A stretch of 34,087 nt of DNA from Promethearchaeota archaeon (GTDB taxonomy: Archaea; Asgardarchaeota; Lokiarchaeia; Sigyniarchaeales; Promethearchaeaceae): the NCBI GenBank assembly GCA_004524545.1, contig SDNX01000018.1, positions 1 to 34,087 on the forward strand, in the 5' to 3' direction. This document shows positions 15,377 to 23,678 of this stretch, one piece after another. Each line of letters opens with the position of its first letter. Within the stretch, counting starts at the first letter, position 1. The position numbers were made by a program, and so were the translations under genes. The notes under the pieces are model-generated. The model worked only from the letters and a program-made list of their open reading frames with translations. It was not told the origin of the DNA and searched no databases.

Positions 15377-17080
15377 ATGGACAAAATGACTGAATTACTG
15401 CGAATTTTATTGATAACAGGAGAGAAAAGTCATGATGAAATACGTCAAATCGCAACAAAAACGAATACACAAAAGGAACTTGCCCTTCAATGTGACGTGA
15501 TAAAAGCACCTGTTGATGTTTCTGCTTTTATCCAACCAAAGCATGTAATTTCCCTGTGTTCCGGTTTCTCAAAAGGTGATTACAACTTTATTTTACTCCC
15601 TGGGTTTACCACGTGGGATACCCATGAAATTGCTGAACAAATTGCAATTCCTGTGTTTAAGGGAACCCGATTTTCCGGGGATCTGTTCGACCTCCTAGCA
15701 AATATTCGTGATATTGAGCTGCCTACCAAAAAAGCAGCGGATTATTTGTTAAGAAATCGTAGTCAACAGAAAATTGACAAACATATCGAACTACTCACAA
15801 AAATCTATTCTACCAAAGGGCAATTGAAAACAGGTCCTCGAGTATTGACTTTTACTAGTCCAAGTGGAGAAATTATCCTAACTGGAGGGAAATTTCCCCC
15901 CTTATTAATTGCAGAAATCGTGGACTGTCCTAAATATAGTGAGGAAGAAATCTTGGAAAAAACACGATATTTCATCAATTCAGGAGCACAAGTAATCGAC
16001 TTAGGAATGATTTTCGGACAATCTCATCCCGATTTGATTCGGAGAGTCGTACCTTTGATAAAAAAGAATCATGATGTACTCATCAGTGTTGATAGTATAA
16101 AAATCGAAGAGATAATTGCGGGTATCGAATCGGGTGCTGATCTAATTTTAAGTATTGATGGAGAAAATATCAACGAATTTTTGCAGTATACTCAACGAGT
16201 CCATGTAAATCGTAATCTGGGACTAGTTCTGATTCCTTTAGAGGGATCATCTCATAAAGCAATTACTAATCCTGAGAAAAAAGCAGAATTCTTGATTTCA
16301 TTAGCTAAACGGTTGAAATCTAATGGATTTACTAATATTATGTATGATGCACTACTGAAAAGCCCGATCTCACCAGGGATGATGGATTCCCTTTATGCTT
16401 ATCAAGTCCTCAATAAAAAATTACAGACAGAATCCGAATTTCATTATCCTACATTCATAGGGTTGCACAATGTGTTTGAACTAGTTGATGCAGATACAAG
16501 CGGAATGATAACTCTTCTCTCATTGATTGCACAAGAATTGGATTGCGCTGGTGTATTCACAACTGAATTCAGCCCAAAAACGCTTGGATCCATTCGAGAA
16601 ACAAAAAGAAGTATAGATTTAGCTTATCTTTCAAAAATCTCCAAATCTCCTCCAACTAACATGGGGTTAGATGGATTTACTGTGAAATCCAAAAGGAAAT
16701 CACTATCTAGAACAGAAGCAGCTTCCCAAGAGGTGGATCTTTCAACGAACACTATCCCTGAAGGAATTCTTCAGAACTTGATTGAACGGGATTATGAATT
16801 TATCCATGACAGTACAGGATATTTCAAATTTTATGTTGACCACTCCACTCGACTTATAGAAGCCTTGTTTATTCCATTTGATTCCACTAAAGAACGCTTA
16901 GGGTTGAAAGGAAAATTATTATTAAAAGGAAAAACGGCCGAGTCGATTTATCAAGCTATAAATAAGTTGGAATTAGTTAAAGAAGTTTCCCACGCATTTT
17001 ACGTGGGAAAAGAGTTGAGTAAAGCGGAGTATTCTTTGTCTATAAATGCTGCATATTTTGAAGATACAGACTTAGATTAA
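15377..17080 (+). CDS. Dihydropteroate-synthase-like protein (DUF6513 + pterin-binding + C-terminal domain)
   Basis: 567 residues, about twice a normal DHPS. Residues 1-about 120 match the N-terminal domain of archaeal/methylotroph DHPS-related proteins (ILLITGEKSHDEI, LLPGFTTWDT). Residues about 170-430 form the TIM barrel that binds pterin: FPPLLIAEIVDCP, AQVIDLGMIFG, VLISVDSIKIEEI, GADLILSIDGEN. The last about 100 residues form a separate alpha/beta domain (STGYFKFYVDHSTRLIEALF) resembling DUF4346. Relatives accompany methanopterin genes in archaea and methylotrophs and are candidates for joining the pterin to beta-RFA-phosphate; this has not been shown here. Its presence with beta-RFAP synthase and MptD makes a methanopterin pathway likely. 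Confidence 0.85.
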   Translation: MDKMTELLRILLITGEKSHDEIRQIATKTNTQKELALQCDVIKAPVDVSAFIQPKHVISLCSGFSKGDYNFILLPGFTTWDTHEIAEQIAIPVFKGTRFSGDLFDLLANIRDIELPTKKAADYLLRNRSQQKIDKHIELLTKIYSTKGQLKTGPRVLTFTSPSGEIILTGGKFPPLLIAEIVDCPKYSEEEILEKTRYFINSGAQVIDLGMIFGQSHPDLIRRVVPLIKKNHDVLISVDSIKIEEIIAGIESGADLILSIDGENINEFLQYTQRVHVNRNLGLVLIPLEGSSHKAITNPEKKAEFLISLAKRLKSNGFTNIMYDALLKSPISPGMMDSLYAYQVLNKKLQTESEFHYPTFIGLHNVFELVDADTSGMITLLSLIAQELDCAGVFTTEFSPKTLGSIRETKRSIDLAYLSKISKSPPTNMGLDGFTVKSKRKSLSRTEAASQEVDLSTNTIPEGILQNLIERDYEFIHDSTGYFKFYVDHSTRLIEALFIPFDSTKERLGLKGKLLLKGKTAESIYQAINKLELVKEVSHAFYVGKELSKAEYSLSINAAYFEDTDLD

Positions 17081-17453
17081 AATGGTTTAGTATTTTCTAT
17101 TTTTATTATTTTGTTCGTATTTGACAATTTTTTCGGTTTTATAATCATACATCATAATTTTTTTACCTCCCTTGGGAGTGGTTTGATTGGTTATAATCAT
17201 AATAATACTTAGTTTGTATTTAAAGAAAATTGAGCCAACTAGTAGATTGGCTAAAGGAAGTGGTTATTTCGGAGAACGATCTGACGAAATCAAAAAATCG
17301 TACAGTTGGGAGTATTAGCTGAATGGTTTAAGAAGTAGAAAAGATGCTTATTTTATCCTAACTATCGATATGAAACTTATCATACTACAATAAAAAAGTA
17401 AAATAGAATAAGTAAAGTAAAATAAAACAAGTAAAATAAAACAAGTAAAGAGA
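17081..17453. other. Gene-free spacer, 373 bases
   Basis: No convincing coding frame. It holds a CTCCC-TT-GGGAG hairpin near 17168-17179, a tRNA-like fragment at 17305-17362 and a 14-bp tandem repeat at 17397-17450. Both flanking genes end here (convergent), so transcription end signals are expected. Confidence 0.7.
17397..17450. repeat. 14-bp tandem repeat beside the rpsB stop
   Basis: Two perfect copies of AGTAAAATAAAACA (17416-17429, 17430-17443), one variant copy at 17397-17410 and partial copies at 17411-17415 and 17444-17450. The array ends four bases before the rpsB stop codon. Read on the rpsB strand it is T-rich (TTTTATTTTACT), like archaeal transcription terminators. Confidence 0.8.
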
Positions 17454-18134
17454 TTATTGCTCTTTAACAGGAGTTATTTTCGATTCAAATTCCTCTAATC
17501 TGGCAGTTAATTCCCCATTTGGAGGAATTACCCCTTTTTCTCTTTGGATTTGTCGTGCTAACAAATACATAATTAATGATAAGGCTTTTCGTCCACGATT
17601 ATTGGTTGGAATTGCAAAATCTACTCCATCGAGTGTGTCATCAGTGTCGATCAAACTTACTAGAGGGATTCGTGCAAGTTTTGCTTCTGCAAGTGCTTGT
17701 TTATCCGCGTGAGGATCTACGATAATTACACAGTCTGCTTCGAAATATTCGTCGATCATTGGGTTTGTCAGAACTCCAGGGATGAAACGTTTATCCATGG
17801 ATTTTGCTCCTATTACTTCAGCAAATTTCCGGATTGGTTGTCGACCATATCGACGTACACTACATACTAAAATTTTTGATGGGTCAAATCGTGCTAAAAA
17901 CTTACCAGCAATTCTCAATCGACTATCTGTTGCATTAATGTTGATAACAAACAAACCATAGCTTGTCGTTCTGTAAATCCATGGTTCGGTGTATTTGGTC
18001 TTCAGTTTCGTTCCAATATGGATTCCCGCTGCAAGATACGACTCCCTATCAATAAGGAGTAAAGGCGCTTCATTATCTTCTTGAATTTCTTGAACTTCTT
18101 CGTCAGACATCTTCGTGCTCTTCTCATTAACCAT
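17454..18134 (-). CDS. rpsB: Small-subunit ribosomal protein uS2
   Basis: 226 residues, archaeal S2. An acidic N-terminal extension of about 25 residues precedes the core: YLAAGIHIGTKLKT, GLFVININATDSRLRIAGKF, RYGRQPIRKFAEV, FIPGVLTNP and ADCVIIVDPHADKQALAEA, all standard archaeal S2 blocks, with IPLVSLIDTDD near the end. In many archaea S2 lies with rpoK, rpoN and enolase; here it stands between a repeat-bearing spacer and cooC, so the usual cluster is broken. ATG at 18134 is used; MSDEEV eight residues in is an alternative. Confidence 0.93.
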   Translation of the reverse strand: MVNEKSTKMSDEEVQEIQEDNEAPLLLIDRESYLAAGIHIGTKLKTKYTEPWIYRTTSYGLFVININATDSRLRIAGKFLARFDPSKILVCSVRRYGRQPIRKFAEVIGAKSMDKRFIPGVLTNPMIDEYFEADCVIIVDPHADKQALAEAKLARIPLVSLIDTDDTLDGVDFAIPTNNRGRKALSLIMYLLARQIQREKGVIPPNGELTARLEEFESKITPVKEQ

Positions 18135-18310
18135 GTAAAATAAAATTTGTTGTTCTCTGGATCAAAAAATACCAATAAACGGGTATTAAGTACAAATGGG
18201 TTCCTAAACGTAAAATCTTCAAGTTTGGGAAACAACTAAATGGATAGAAAAAAAAAATCACTTAGTTGGTGATGATTTTTCTTGCCTTTAAAGAATATTA
18301 TAGGCTAATG

Positions 18311-18318
18311 CTTTAATG
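18311..18318 (+). promoter_or_regulatory. TATA-like box for cooC
   Basis: CTTTAATG centred about 28 bases before the ATG at 18343 in a 208-base divergent spacer. Another AT-rich box (TTTAAAGAATATTATA) lies about 25 bases further upstream. Confidence 0.4.
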
Positions 18319-18342
18319 CATGGAGAATTTGAATGACACAGA

Positions 18343-19134
18343 ATGTCCCAAACAATCGCAATCAGTGGTAAGGGCGGGGTTGGAAAAACAACTATCGCTG
18401 CCCTCTTGATTAAATATCTTGCTAAACATTTCACAGATAGAGATATTCTAATAATTGATGGAGATCCTGCCAGTAATATTCCCGAAGTGCTTGGAATGGA
18501 AACAGATCTAGACAAATCAATTAGTCGTGTGACATATCATCTCAAACAAAAAATCGAAAAGGGTTCGCTACCTCCAGGGTACGATAAGGGATTACATCTC
18601 CAAAATGAAATTTACAAGATCATGTATGAAGAGGATGATTATGATGTTTTGGTCCTCGGACGAGGAGAGGGAAAAGGGTGTTACTGTTTTATAAATAACC
18701 TACTGAAGAATATTTTGGACCCGTTAGAGGAAAATTATGACATCATATTTTTAGACATGGAAGCAGGTTTAGAACACTTTTCCAGACGAACTGATCGAGA
18801 TGTAGATGAACTCATCATTGTTACTGATATGAGTCGAATGGGGTTCAACACTATGGACCGAATCGTCGAAATCTCTAAAGAGGTTCACTTGACGTTTTCA
18901 AAATATTGGATCATTGGAAACCGCTTTGATGAAGAAGCTAAACCTATCTTGGCAAAAAGAGTTGCAGATTTGAAGGATAAATTCAAGATTGATATCGAAG
19001 TTATTGGTCATATTCCCCAAAATAAGGATATTACGATGCGGAATCTGAACGGGGATGCATTAATCGATCTTCCTGAAGATAATCCGGCGTATCTAGAAGC
19101 AGAAAAAATGGGAAAAAGAATTTTTAAACACTAA
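18343..19134 (+). CDS. cooC: CooC/AcsF-type nickel-insertion ATPase
   Basis: MinD/NifH-type ATPase that matures the nickel sites of CO dehydrogenase/acetyl-CoA synthase. 263 residues. The deviant Walker A ISGKGGVGKTTIAA covers residues 7-20, DGDPASN begins at 40 and DMEAGLEHFSR is the Walker B/switch region. The CXC nickel-binding pair is present at C113 and C115 (GKGCYCFINN), which separates CooC from other MinD relatives. The 3' end overlaps the convergent iron-sulfur protein gene by four bases (CTAA/TTAG). The acetyl-CoA synthase subunit CdhE lies 3 kb away on the other strand, so the local context agrees. Confidence 0.9.
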   Translation: MSQTIAISGKGGVGKTTIAALLIKYLAKHFTDRDILIIDGDPASNIPEVLGMETDLDKSISRVTYHLKQKIEKGSLPPGYDKGLHLQNEIYKIMYEEDDYDVLVLGRGEGKGCYCFINNLLKNILDPLEENYDIIFLDMEAGLEHFSRRTDRDVDELIIVTDMSRMGFNTMDRIVEISKEVHLTFSKYWIIGNRFDEEAKPILAKRVADLKDKFKIDIEVIGHIPQNKDITMRNLNGDALIDLPEDNPAYLEAEKMGKRIFKH

Positions 19135-20261
19135 TTCTCTTCTGATTCAGATTCTGCACGAGCAATTGCAATCTGTTTGTATAAATCAATAGTACTCTCG
19201 GGTGGAATCGCCTCACCTTTTTTAACTAGATGAACTGCATCAAAATTACATACAGTGACACAAACCCCGCATCCGATGCATCTTCCCAAATCTATAGTGG
19301 ATTTCTTTGCATCATTTATAACCGCCGCGTGCATTGGACATTTCACTTCGCATAATTTACAACCAGTGCATTTTTCAACATCCACTTCTGCATAATAGTT
19401 GGTTTGGAAAAATTGAGCAGGATTTTCCATCTTGTTAGCATTTGATAGAATCTCACATGAATCTCCACAGCATAAACATAACGCAAATGGTTTTTGAGTA
19501 TTCGAAGGTTGGAGTACTAAACCTTCTTTCATCCCTTTCTTAATGATTTCTAATGCTTCTTCTTTGGTGACTTGTTTTCCTAATCCATTGTTGATATAGT
19601 AATGAGCTGCACCTCCGAACTGAAAACATGTTTCCATAGTGTGTTTACACCCTTTTCCTAAAATCTCTTTAGTTTGACGGCATACGCAATTTGCCAACGA
19701 AATTGTGTTTGATGCATTAGCCAATAGCTCCTCTACTTCATCAAATGGCGTGACCAAATTTTTATGGTCAACCTTCTCATCGACTACTATTGTTTTAACT
19801 GCCTTTGAAGCCGGAATAGTACGTAATTGAGGCACTTTCGTTTTAATAATTGCATCTCGATAACCCTCATCCATATATTGAGCGAAATTCTTCGCGAAAG
19901 TGGGAGTTAGCCTATTTACTTGATACTCAAAAAAACCTACGGCAAGTGGGGCTCCGGAGTAATACATTCTTCCATCTGGACCCTTTCCCCCATTAATTAA
20001 TCCTTTCTTTACCATTTCACTTAGATTGGCTTGGAGCCATTCGAGGGATTTGTCTTTTCTTTTAAAAAATGGGTAAATCTCCTCAATTGTTTGAGGTATT
20101 GTTCTGAGACGAAGTGCAATCTTCGCATGCTCGGGGGTAAAGAGCTCCTTCAAAATTTCTAATTCCACACCCGATTCTGTTTTTGGGTAGGCAATTGGAA
20201 ATGAATCTAGATGTTTCCGAAGTTTTGTATAGATTATATCGTCATTAGTTTCTGTACTCAT
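19131..20261 (-). CDS. Multi-cluster 4Fe-4S protein with N-terminal winged-helix region
   Basis: 376 residues. The first about 100 residues look like a winged helix (TPEHAKIALRLRTIPQTIEE, then MVKKGLINGGKG and MYYSGAP). A middle region has Cys at 192, 194, 205 and 212, then CLCCGDSC at 262-269. Two ferredoxin motifs follow: CTGCKLCEVKCP (298-309) and CIGCGVCVTVCNF (328-340), each binding one [4Fe-4S]. The extra eight cysteines suggest at least one more cluster. This type of protein is frequent in anaerobes but its partner is unknown. It lies between cooC and fhs and may pass electrons in CO/formate metabolism (context only). Last of three minus-strand genes; 89 bases separate it from fhs. Confidence 0.8.
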   Translation of the reverse strand: MSTETNDDIIYTKLRKHLDSFPIAYPKTESGVELEILKELFTPEHAKIALRLRTIPQTIEEIYPFFKRKDKSLEWLQANLSEMVKKGLINGGKGPDGRMYYSGAPLAVGFFEYQVNRLTPTFAKNFAQYMDEGYRDAIIKTKVPQLRTIPASKAVKTIVVDEKVDHKNLVTPFDEVEELLANASNTISLANCVCRQTKEILGKGCKHTMETCFQFGGAAHYYINNGLGKQVTKEEALEIIKKGMKEGLVLQPSNTQKPFALCLCCGDSCEILSNANKMENPAQFFQTNYYAEVDVEKCTGCKLCEVKCPMHAAVINDAKKSTIDLGRCIGCGVCVTVCNFDAVHLVKKGEAIPPESTIDLYKQIAIARAESESEEN

Positions 20262-20350
20262 ACACCTAAATTGGACTATTCTGCTTTAAAATTTGTACCC
20301 AAAAAAGAACTTCAAAAGAGTTGATTTCAAAATCAAAAAAAATGAATGAA

Positions 20351-22012
20351 TTAAAAAAAAATTCGCCCATAATGATCGATATCGATTGATTCGGCTGCAG
20401 GGATTTTTGGTAATCCTGGCATCCTTAAAATTTTTCCTGTCAAGGGAATTAGAAATCCTGCACCAGCAGCTATCAAAACTCTTCGAACTTTCATAGTAAA
20501 TCCTGATGGAGCTCCCAATTTATTTGGATCGTCTGAAAATGACATCTGAGTTTTTGCCATACAAATTGGTAAATCTTCCAGTTTTAAATTATAGATCAGC
20601 TTCATGTCATCTAATGCTTCAGTCTCATACTCTACTTTCTCTGCTCGATATATTTCCCGAGCAATTATGTTTATTTTATTTTCCACTGAGTCTTTCCAAT
20701 CATATATGGGTGCAAACTTAGTCCTATCTTGATCTATTCTTTCCACGACAATTTTTGCCAAATCCTCTCCTCCTTCTCCTCCTTTTTCAAATACGTCAGA
20801 AACTGCCATAGGAACATCTATTTTCTCGCAATATTTCCGTATCAATTCAATTTCATCTGTAGTGTCAGATGGAAAACGATTGAGTGCAACAACGGTATCT
20901 ATTCCAAATTTTTTTGCATTTTCAAGATGTCGTTCCAAATTTACCAATCCATTCTCAAGAGCTACTAAATCCTCTTGTTTGATTCGTTCCATACTAGCCC
21001 CACCATGCATTTTTATTGCACGAATCGTAGCTACCAGTACCATTATGGATGGAGAAAATCCTGCATAAGGACTCACCAAATTAAAGAATTTTTCTGCCCC
21101 TAAATCGGATCCAAATCCCGCTTCTGTTACTACATAATCATTCAGTTTTAAGGCAAGTCGCGTTGCAATTATTGAATTAGATCCTTGGGCAATATTCGCA
21201 AATGGTCCTCCATGTACAAAAACTGGATTGTTTTCAAGTGTTTGAACCAGATTTGGCTTAATCGCGTCCTTTAAAAGAACAGTTATCGAACCTGCTACTC
21301 CTAAATTTGAAGCATGTATTGGTTTTTCTCTATAATCATATCCTAATATGATATTTCCAATTTTTTCTTTTAATTCACTGAGATTTTTTGATAAACACAA
21401 AATCGCCATGATTTCAGATGCGGCTGTGATATCAAAACTCGATTCATGAGCTACTCCATCGGTAGCACTTCCAAGTCCTACAATTATGTTTCGAAGTGCT
21501 CTATCATTAATATCTACAACCCTATTCCAGACGATACGTTTAGGATTGATTTTTATCTTCCGTTGATATATCCCATTATCAAGTAAAGCTGCCAACATAT
21601 TATGTGCGGAAGTGATTGCGTGAAAGTCACCTGTGAAATGCAAATTGATATCTTCTGATGGGACAACTTGAGCACGACCTCCTCCAGTAGCACCTCCTTT
21701 TATTCCATAAACCGGACCCAATGAGGGTTCCCGAAGTACTCCTGCTGCTTTTTTCCCAATTTTACACAACCCTTCCACTAATCCAATTGAAGTTGTTGTT
21801 TTTCCTTCACCTGCGGCGGTTGGGGAGATTGCGGAAACTAAAATCAACTTGCCATTTGGCCGATCTTCACATTTTAAACAAAAATCCATATTAATTTTAG
21901 CTTTGTATTGACCATAGTATTCAATCGAAGATTCGGGGATATTCATTTTTAATGCAATATCCCGAATGGGAATCATTTCGGCTTCTCGCGCAAAGTCATG
22001 ATCTTGCTTCAT
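20351..22012 (-). CDS. fhs: Formate-tetrahydrofolate ligase
   Basis: ATP-dependent activation of formate to 10-formyl-THF, the entry step of the folate-linked methyl branch of the Wood-Ljungdahl pathway. 553 residues, the family's normal length. The nucleotide loop TAAGEGKTTTSIGLVEGL starts near residue 66, followed by REPSLGPVYGIKGGATGGG, HFTGDFHAITSAHNMLAALL and FVHGGPFANIAQGSNS, all strongly conserved. GGATC sits about 4 bases before the ATG at 22012. The enzyme is bacterial in distribution and uses THF, whereas the neighbouring pterin genes indicate methanopterin. It lies 110 bases downstream of cdhE on the same strand, possibly one transcript. Confidence 0.96.
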   Translation of the reverse strand: MKQDHDFAREAEMIPIRDIALKMNIPESSIEYYGQYKAKINMDFCLKCEDRPNGKLILVSAISPTAAGEGKTTTSIGLVEGLCKIGKKAAGVLREPSLGPVYGIKGGATGGGRAQVVPSEDINLHFTGDFHAITSAHNMLAALLDNGIYQRKIKINPKRIVWNRVVDINDRALRNIIVGLGSATDGVAHESSFDITAASEIMAILCLSKNLSELKEKIGNIILGYDYREKPIHASNLGVAGSITVLLKDAIKPNLVQTLENNPVFVHGGPFANIAQGSNSIIATRLALKLNDYVVTEAGFGSDLGAEKFFNLVSPYAGFSPSIMVLVATIRAIKMHGGASMERIKQEDLVALENGLVNLERHLENAKKFGIDTVVALNRFPSDTTDEIELIRKYCEKIDVPMAVSDVFEKGGEGGEDLAKIVVERIDQDRTKFAPIYDWKDSVENKINIIAREIYRAEKVEYETEALDDMKLIYNLKLEDLPICMAKTQMSFSDDPNKLGAPSGFTMKVRRVLIAAGAGFLIPLTGKILRMPGLPKIPAAESIDIDHYGRIFF

Positions 22013-22122
22013 AATAGATCCTTATTTAGAGAACCAAATTAATAACTTCATCTTTTTCAAGTAAGGTGAAAATTTCAAAGAAATATCTTATTATGGCAGA
22101 AATTGGGAAAATAAAAATGGAA

Positions 22123-23565
22123 TTATCGTTCATTGTATTCTTTCATATACTTATCGAGATCCCATTCCTTCTCCATATATTTCTGAAGTCCTGAGGAATC
22201 ACCCGGACCGACTACAACGTAACAATTAGCATCATCTTCAATTGCTCCGGATAACCTAGCTGCCATACCGGGAATTACTAACACACGATGATCAACGGCA
22301 TCAAATACTTTGAATTCTTTCACAGCTTCTGCTATCTTATCCGAGCTTAATTGTCCGCCTGCTACTCCAGCTTCTATACCTAATCCTTCTGTATCAACAA
22401 CAAGGAGCCAAGCATCAATATGACTATCTTTTATATCCTGTTCGACCGGGATCTTGGTCATACGGTAATTAGAAGTCATAAATATGGGTGATTTTCTGTT
22501 TGGATTGCCCACTTTAAAGAAACCGGCATCCACACGCGGATAAATTCGGGGATCCGTGAAAATATTTTGACGATAGGTCATTAATGCAAGCGGCATCCAT
22601 ACATCTTCTTTAGTACGACCGGAATGGATGATAACCATGCTAACGTCAACACTCAGCATCATTACTGCCGCTAAGGCTTCCTTGTACTGAACCGCGAAGA
22701 AATCATCATCAGATTTTGGTTTCTCAATTGCCCAGATAGAAGCAGGTACCCCAATCGTCGGATATTTAGTTAGTGCACTACCATCTCGAATTGCACTATA
22801 TCGTATTTGCATTAGCTTATTTAAGGTAGCACTCGAATATCCTGGACCAATCATGGTTCCAGGGTCAAGTGCAATATTTTTTACACCCATTGTCTCTAAG
22901 GATTGTGCAATGGAAACCAGTTCATCAGTGTTTGTGGAAAAACACACTACTGGAAGATTATTCTCCCCAGCAAGTTTGCCAATTTCTTTCCAATTTTCTT
23001 TGGTTGCAGCATATAATAGGGGTTTTTTATCCTTTATCTGTGCAACTGCTGCGGATAATATCTCAATATTGAACGAACATAAGATCAATGGGATTTTAAC
23101 TGCATCTGCGACTAGTTTTACCGTTTTTGCATACATTTCGGGATTATTAGAGGTGCAACGTATTGCTATCGCATCAAGCGTCAAATTTTCACCAATACGG
23201 AAAACTGCAAATCCATCAAGATATTTAACTACATCCATAAGATCTGGCATTTCATCATAGACTTCTACTGCAATTGCAGTTTGGTTGAAGAATGTTAAAT
23301 CATGGCGGTGAAATGCTTCTTCTCCACCGATTGTAACCATTCGGTCTCCTTTACCAAATTCTAATGGTGATTGGGGTGGAGCGATGAGGTCTTGAATTTG
23401 TTGTCGTTTTTTCGCTGGGAGGTGATTCTCAGGACAATCTTCTAACTTCACTCGTCGTTCTAATAAGTCGGTAACAAATTCCATGCATGTCTTTCTGCCA
23501 CACGATTGGCAATTACTGCGATCTAATAATTTGTAAATTTGAAGGGGGCTAGCTCGTTTAACCAT
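22123..23565 (-). CDS. cdhE: Acetyl-CoA decarbonylase/synthase gamma subunit (corrinoid Fe-S protein large subunit)
   Basis: Carries the methyl group between the methyl-pterin and the acetyl-CoA synthase site, with CdhD. 480 residues. The N-terminal [4Fe-4S] motif uses C19, C22, C27 and C44 (NCQSCGRKTCMEF ... DCPENH), as in all CFeSP large subunits. A TIM barrel follows (IAIRCTSNNPEMYAKTVKLV, LALDPGTMIG-like NIALDPGTMIGPGYSS), and the C-terminal corrinoid domain carries LLVVDTEGLGIEAGVAGGQL and LVIPGMAARLSGAIED. AGGTGA about 5 bases before the ATG is a good ribosome site. The other Cdh subunits are not in the window. Head of the cdhE-fhs-ferredoxin run. Confidence 0.95.
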   Translation of the reverse strand: MVKRASPLQIYKLLDRSNCQSCGRKTCMEFVTDLLERRVKLEDCPENHLPAKKRQQIQDLIAPPQSPLEFGKGDRMVTIGGEEAFHRHDLTFFNQTAIAVEVYDEMPDLMDVVKYLDGFAVFRIGENLTLDAIAIRCTSNNPEMYAKTVKLVADAVKIPLILCSFNIEILSAAVAQIKDKKPLLYAATKENWKEIGKLAGENNLPVVCFSTNTDELVSIAQSLETMGVKNIALDPGTMIGPGYSSATLNKLMQIRYSAIRDGSALTKYPTIGVPASIWAIEKPKSDDDFFAVQYKEALAAVMMLSVDVSMVIIHSGRTKEDVWMPLALMTYRQNIFTDPRIYPRVDAGFFKVGNPNRKSPIFMTSNYRMTKIPVEQDIKDSHIDAWLLVVDTEGLGIEAGVAGGQLSSDKIAEAVKEFKVFDAVDHRVLVIPGMAARLSGAIEDDANCYVVVGPGDSSGLQKYMEKEWDLDKYMKEYNER

Positions 23566-23649
23566 AAACGGTCACCTATTATACTTCACGTACCTCTTTG
23601 TGTAATAAAAAGAGTTGTGTCCAATTTTTAGGAAAATAAAGTAAAAACC

Positions 23650-23656
23650 ATATATC
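23650..23656 (+). promoter_or_regulatory. TATA box for the GH32 gene
   Basis: ATATATC centred 26 bases before the ATG at 23679, consistent with a leaderless transcript. The 113-base spacer also holds the cdhE promoter on the other strand (TTTTATTAC at 23602-23610). Confidence 0.45.
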
Positions 23657-23678
23657 CGCTATCGAACCAATATACATT

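Noticed and set aside
17168-17179. CTCCC-TT-GGGAG hairpin as an intrinsic terminator
   Set aside because: Five pairs with a two-base loop and no T run after it on the plus strand; archaeal terminators do not need hairpins.
18267-18273. GTGATGA as a box C of a small RNA in the rpsB-cooC spacer
   Set aside because: No CTGA box at a suitable distance on that strand.
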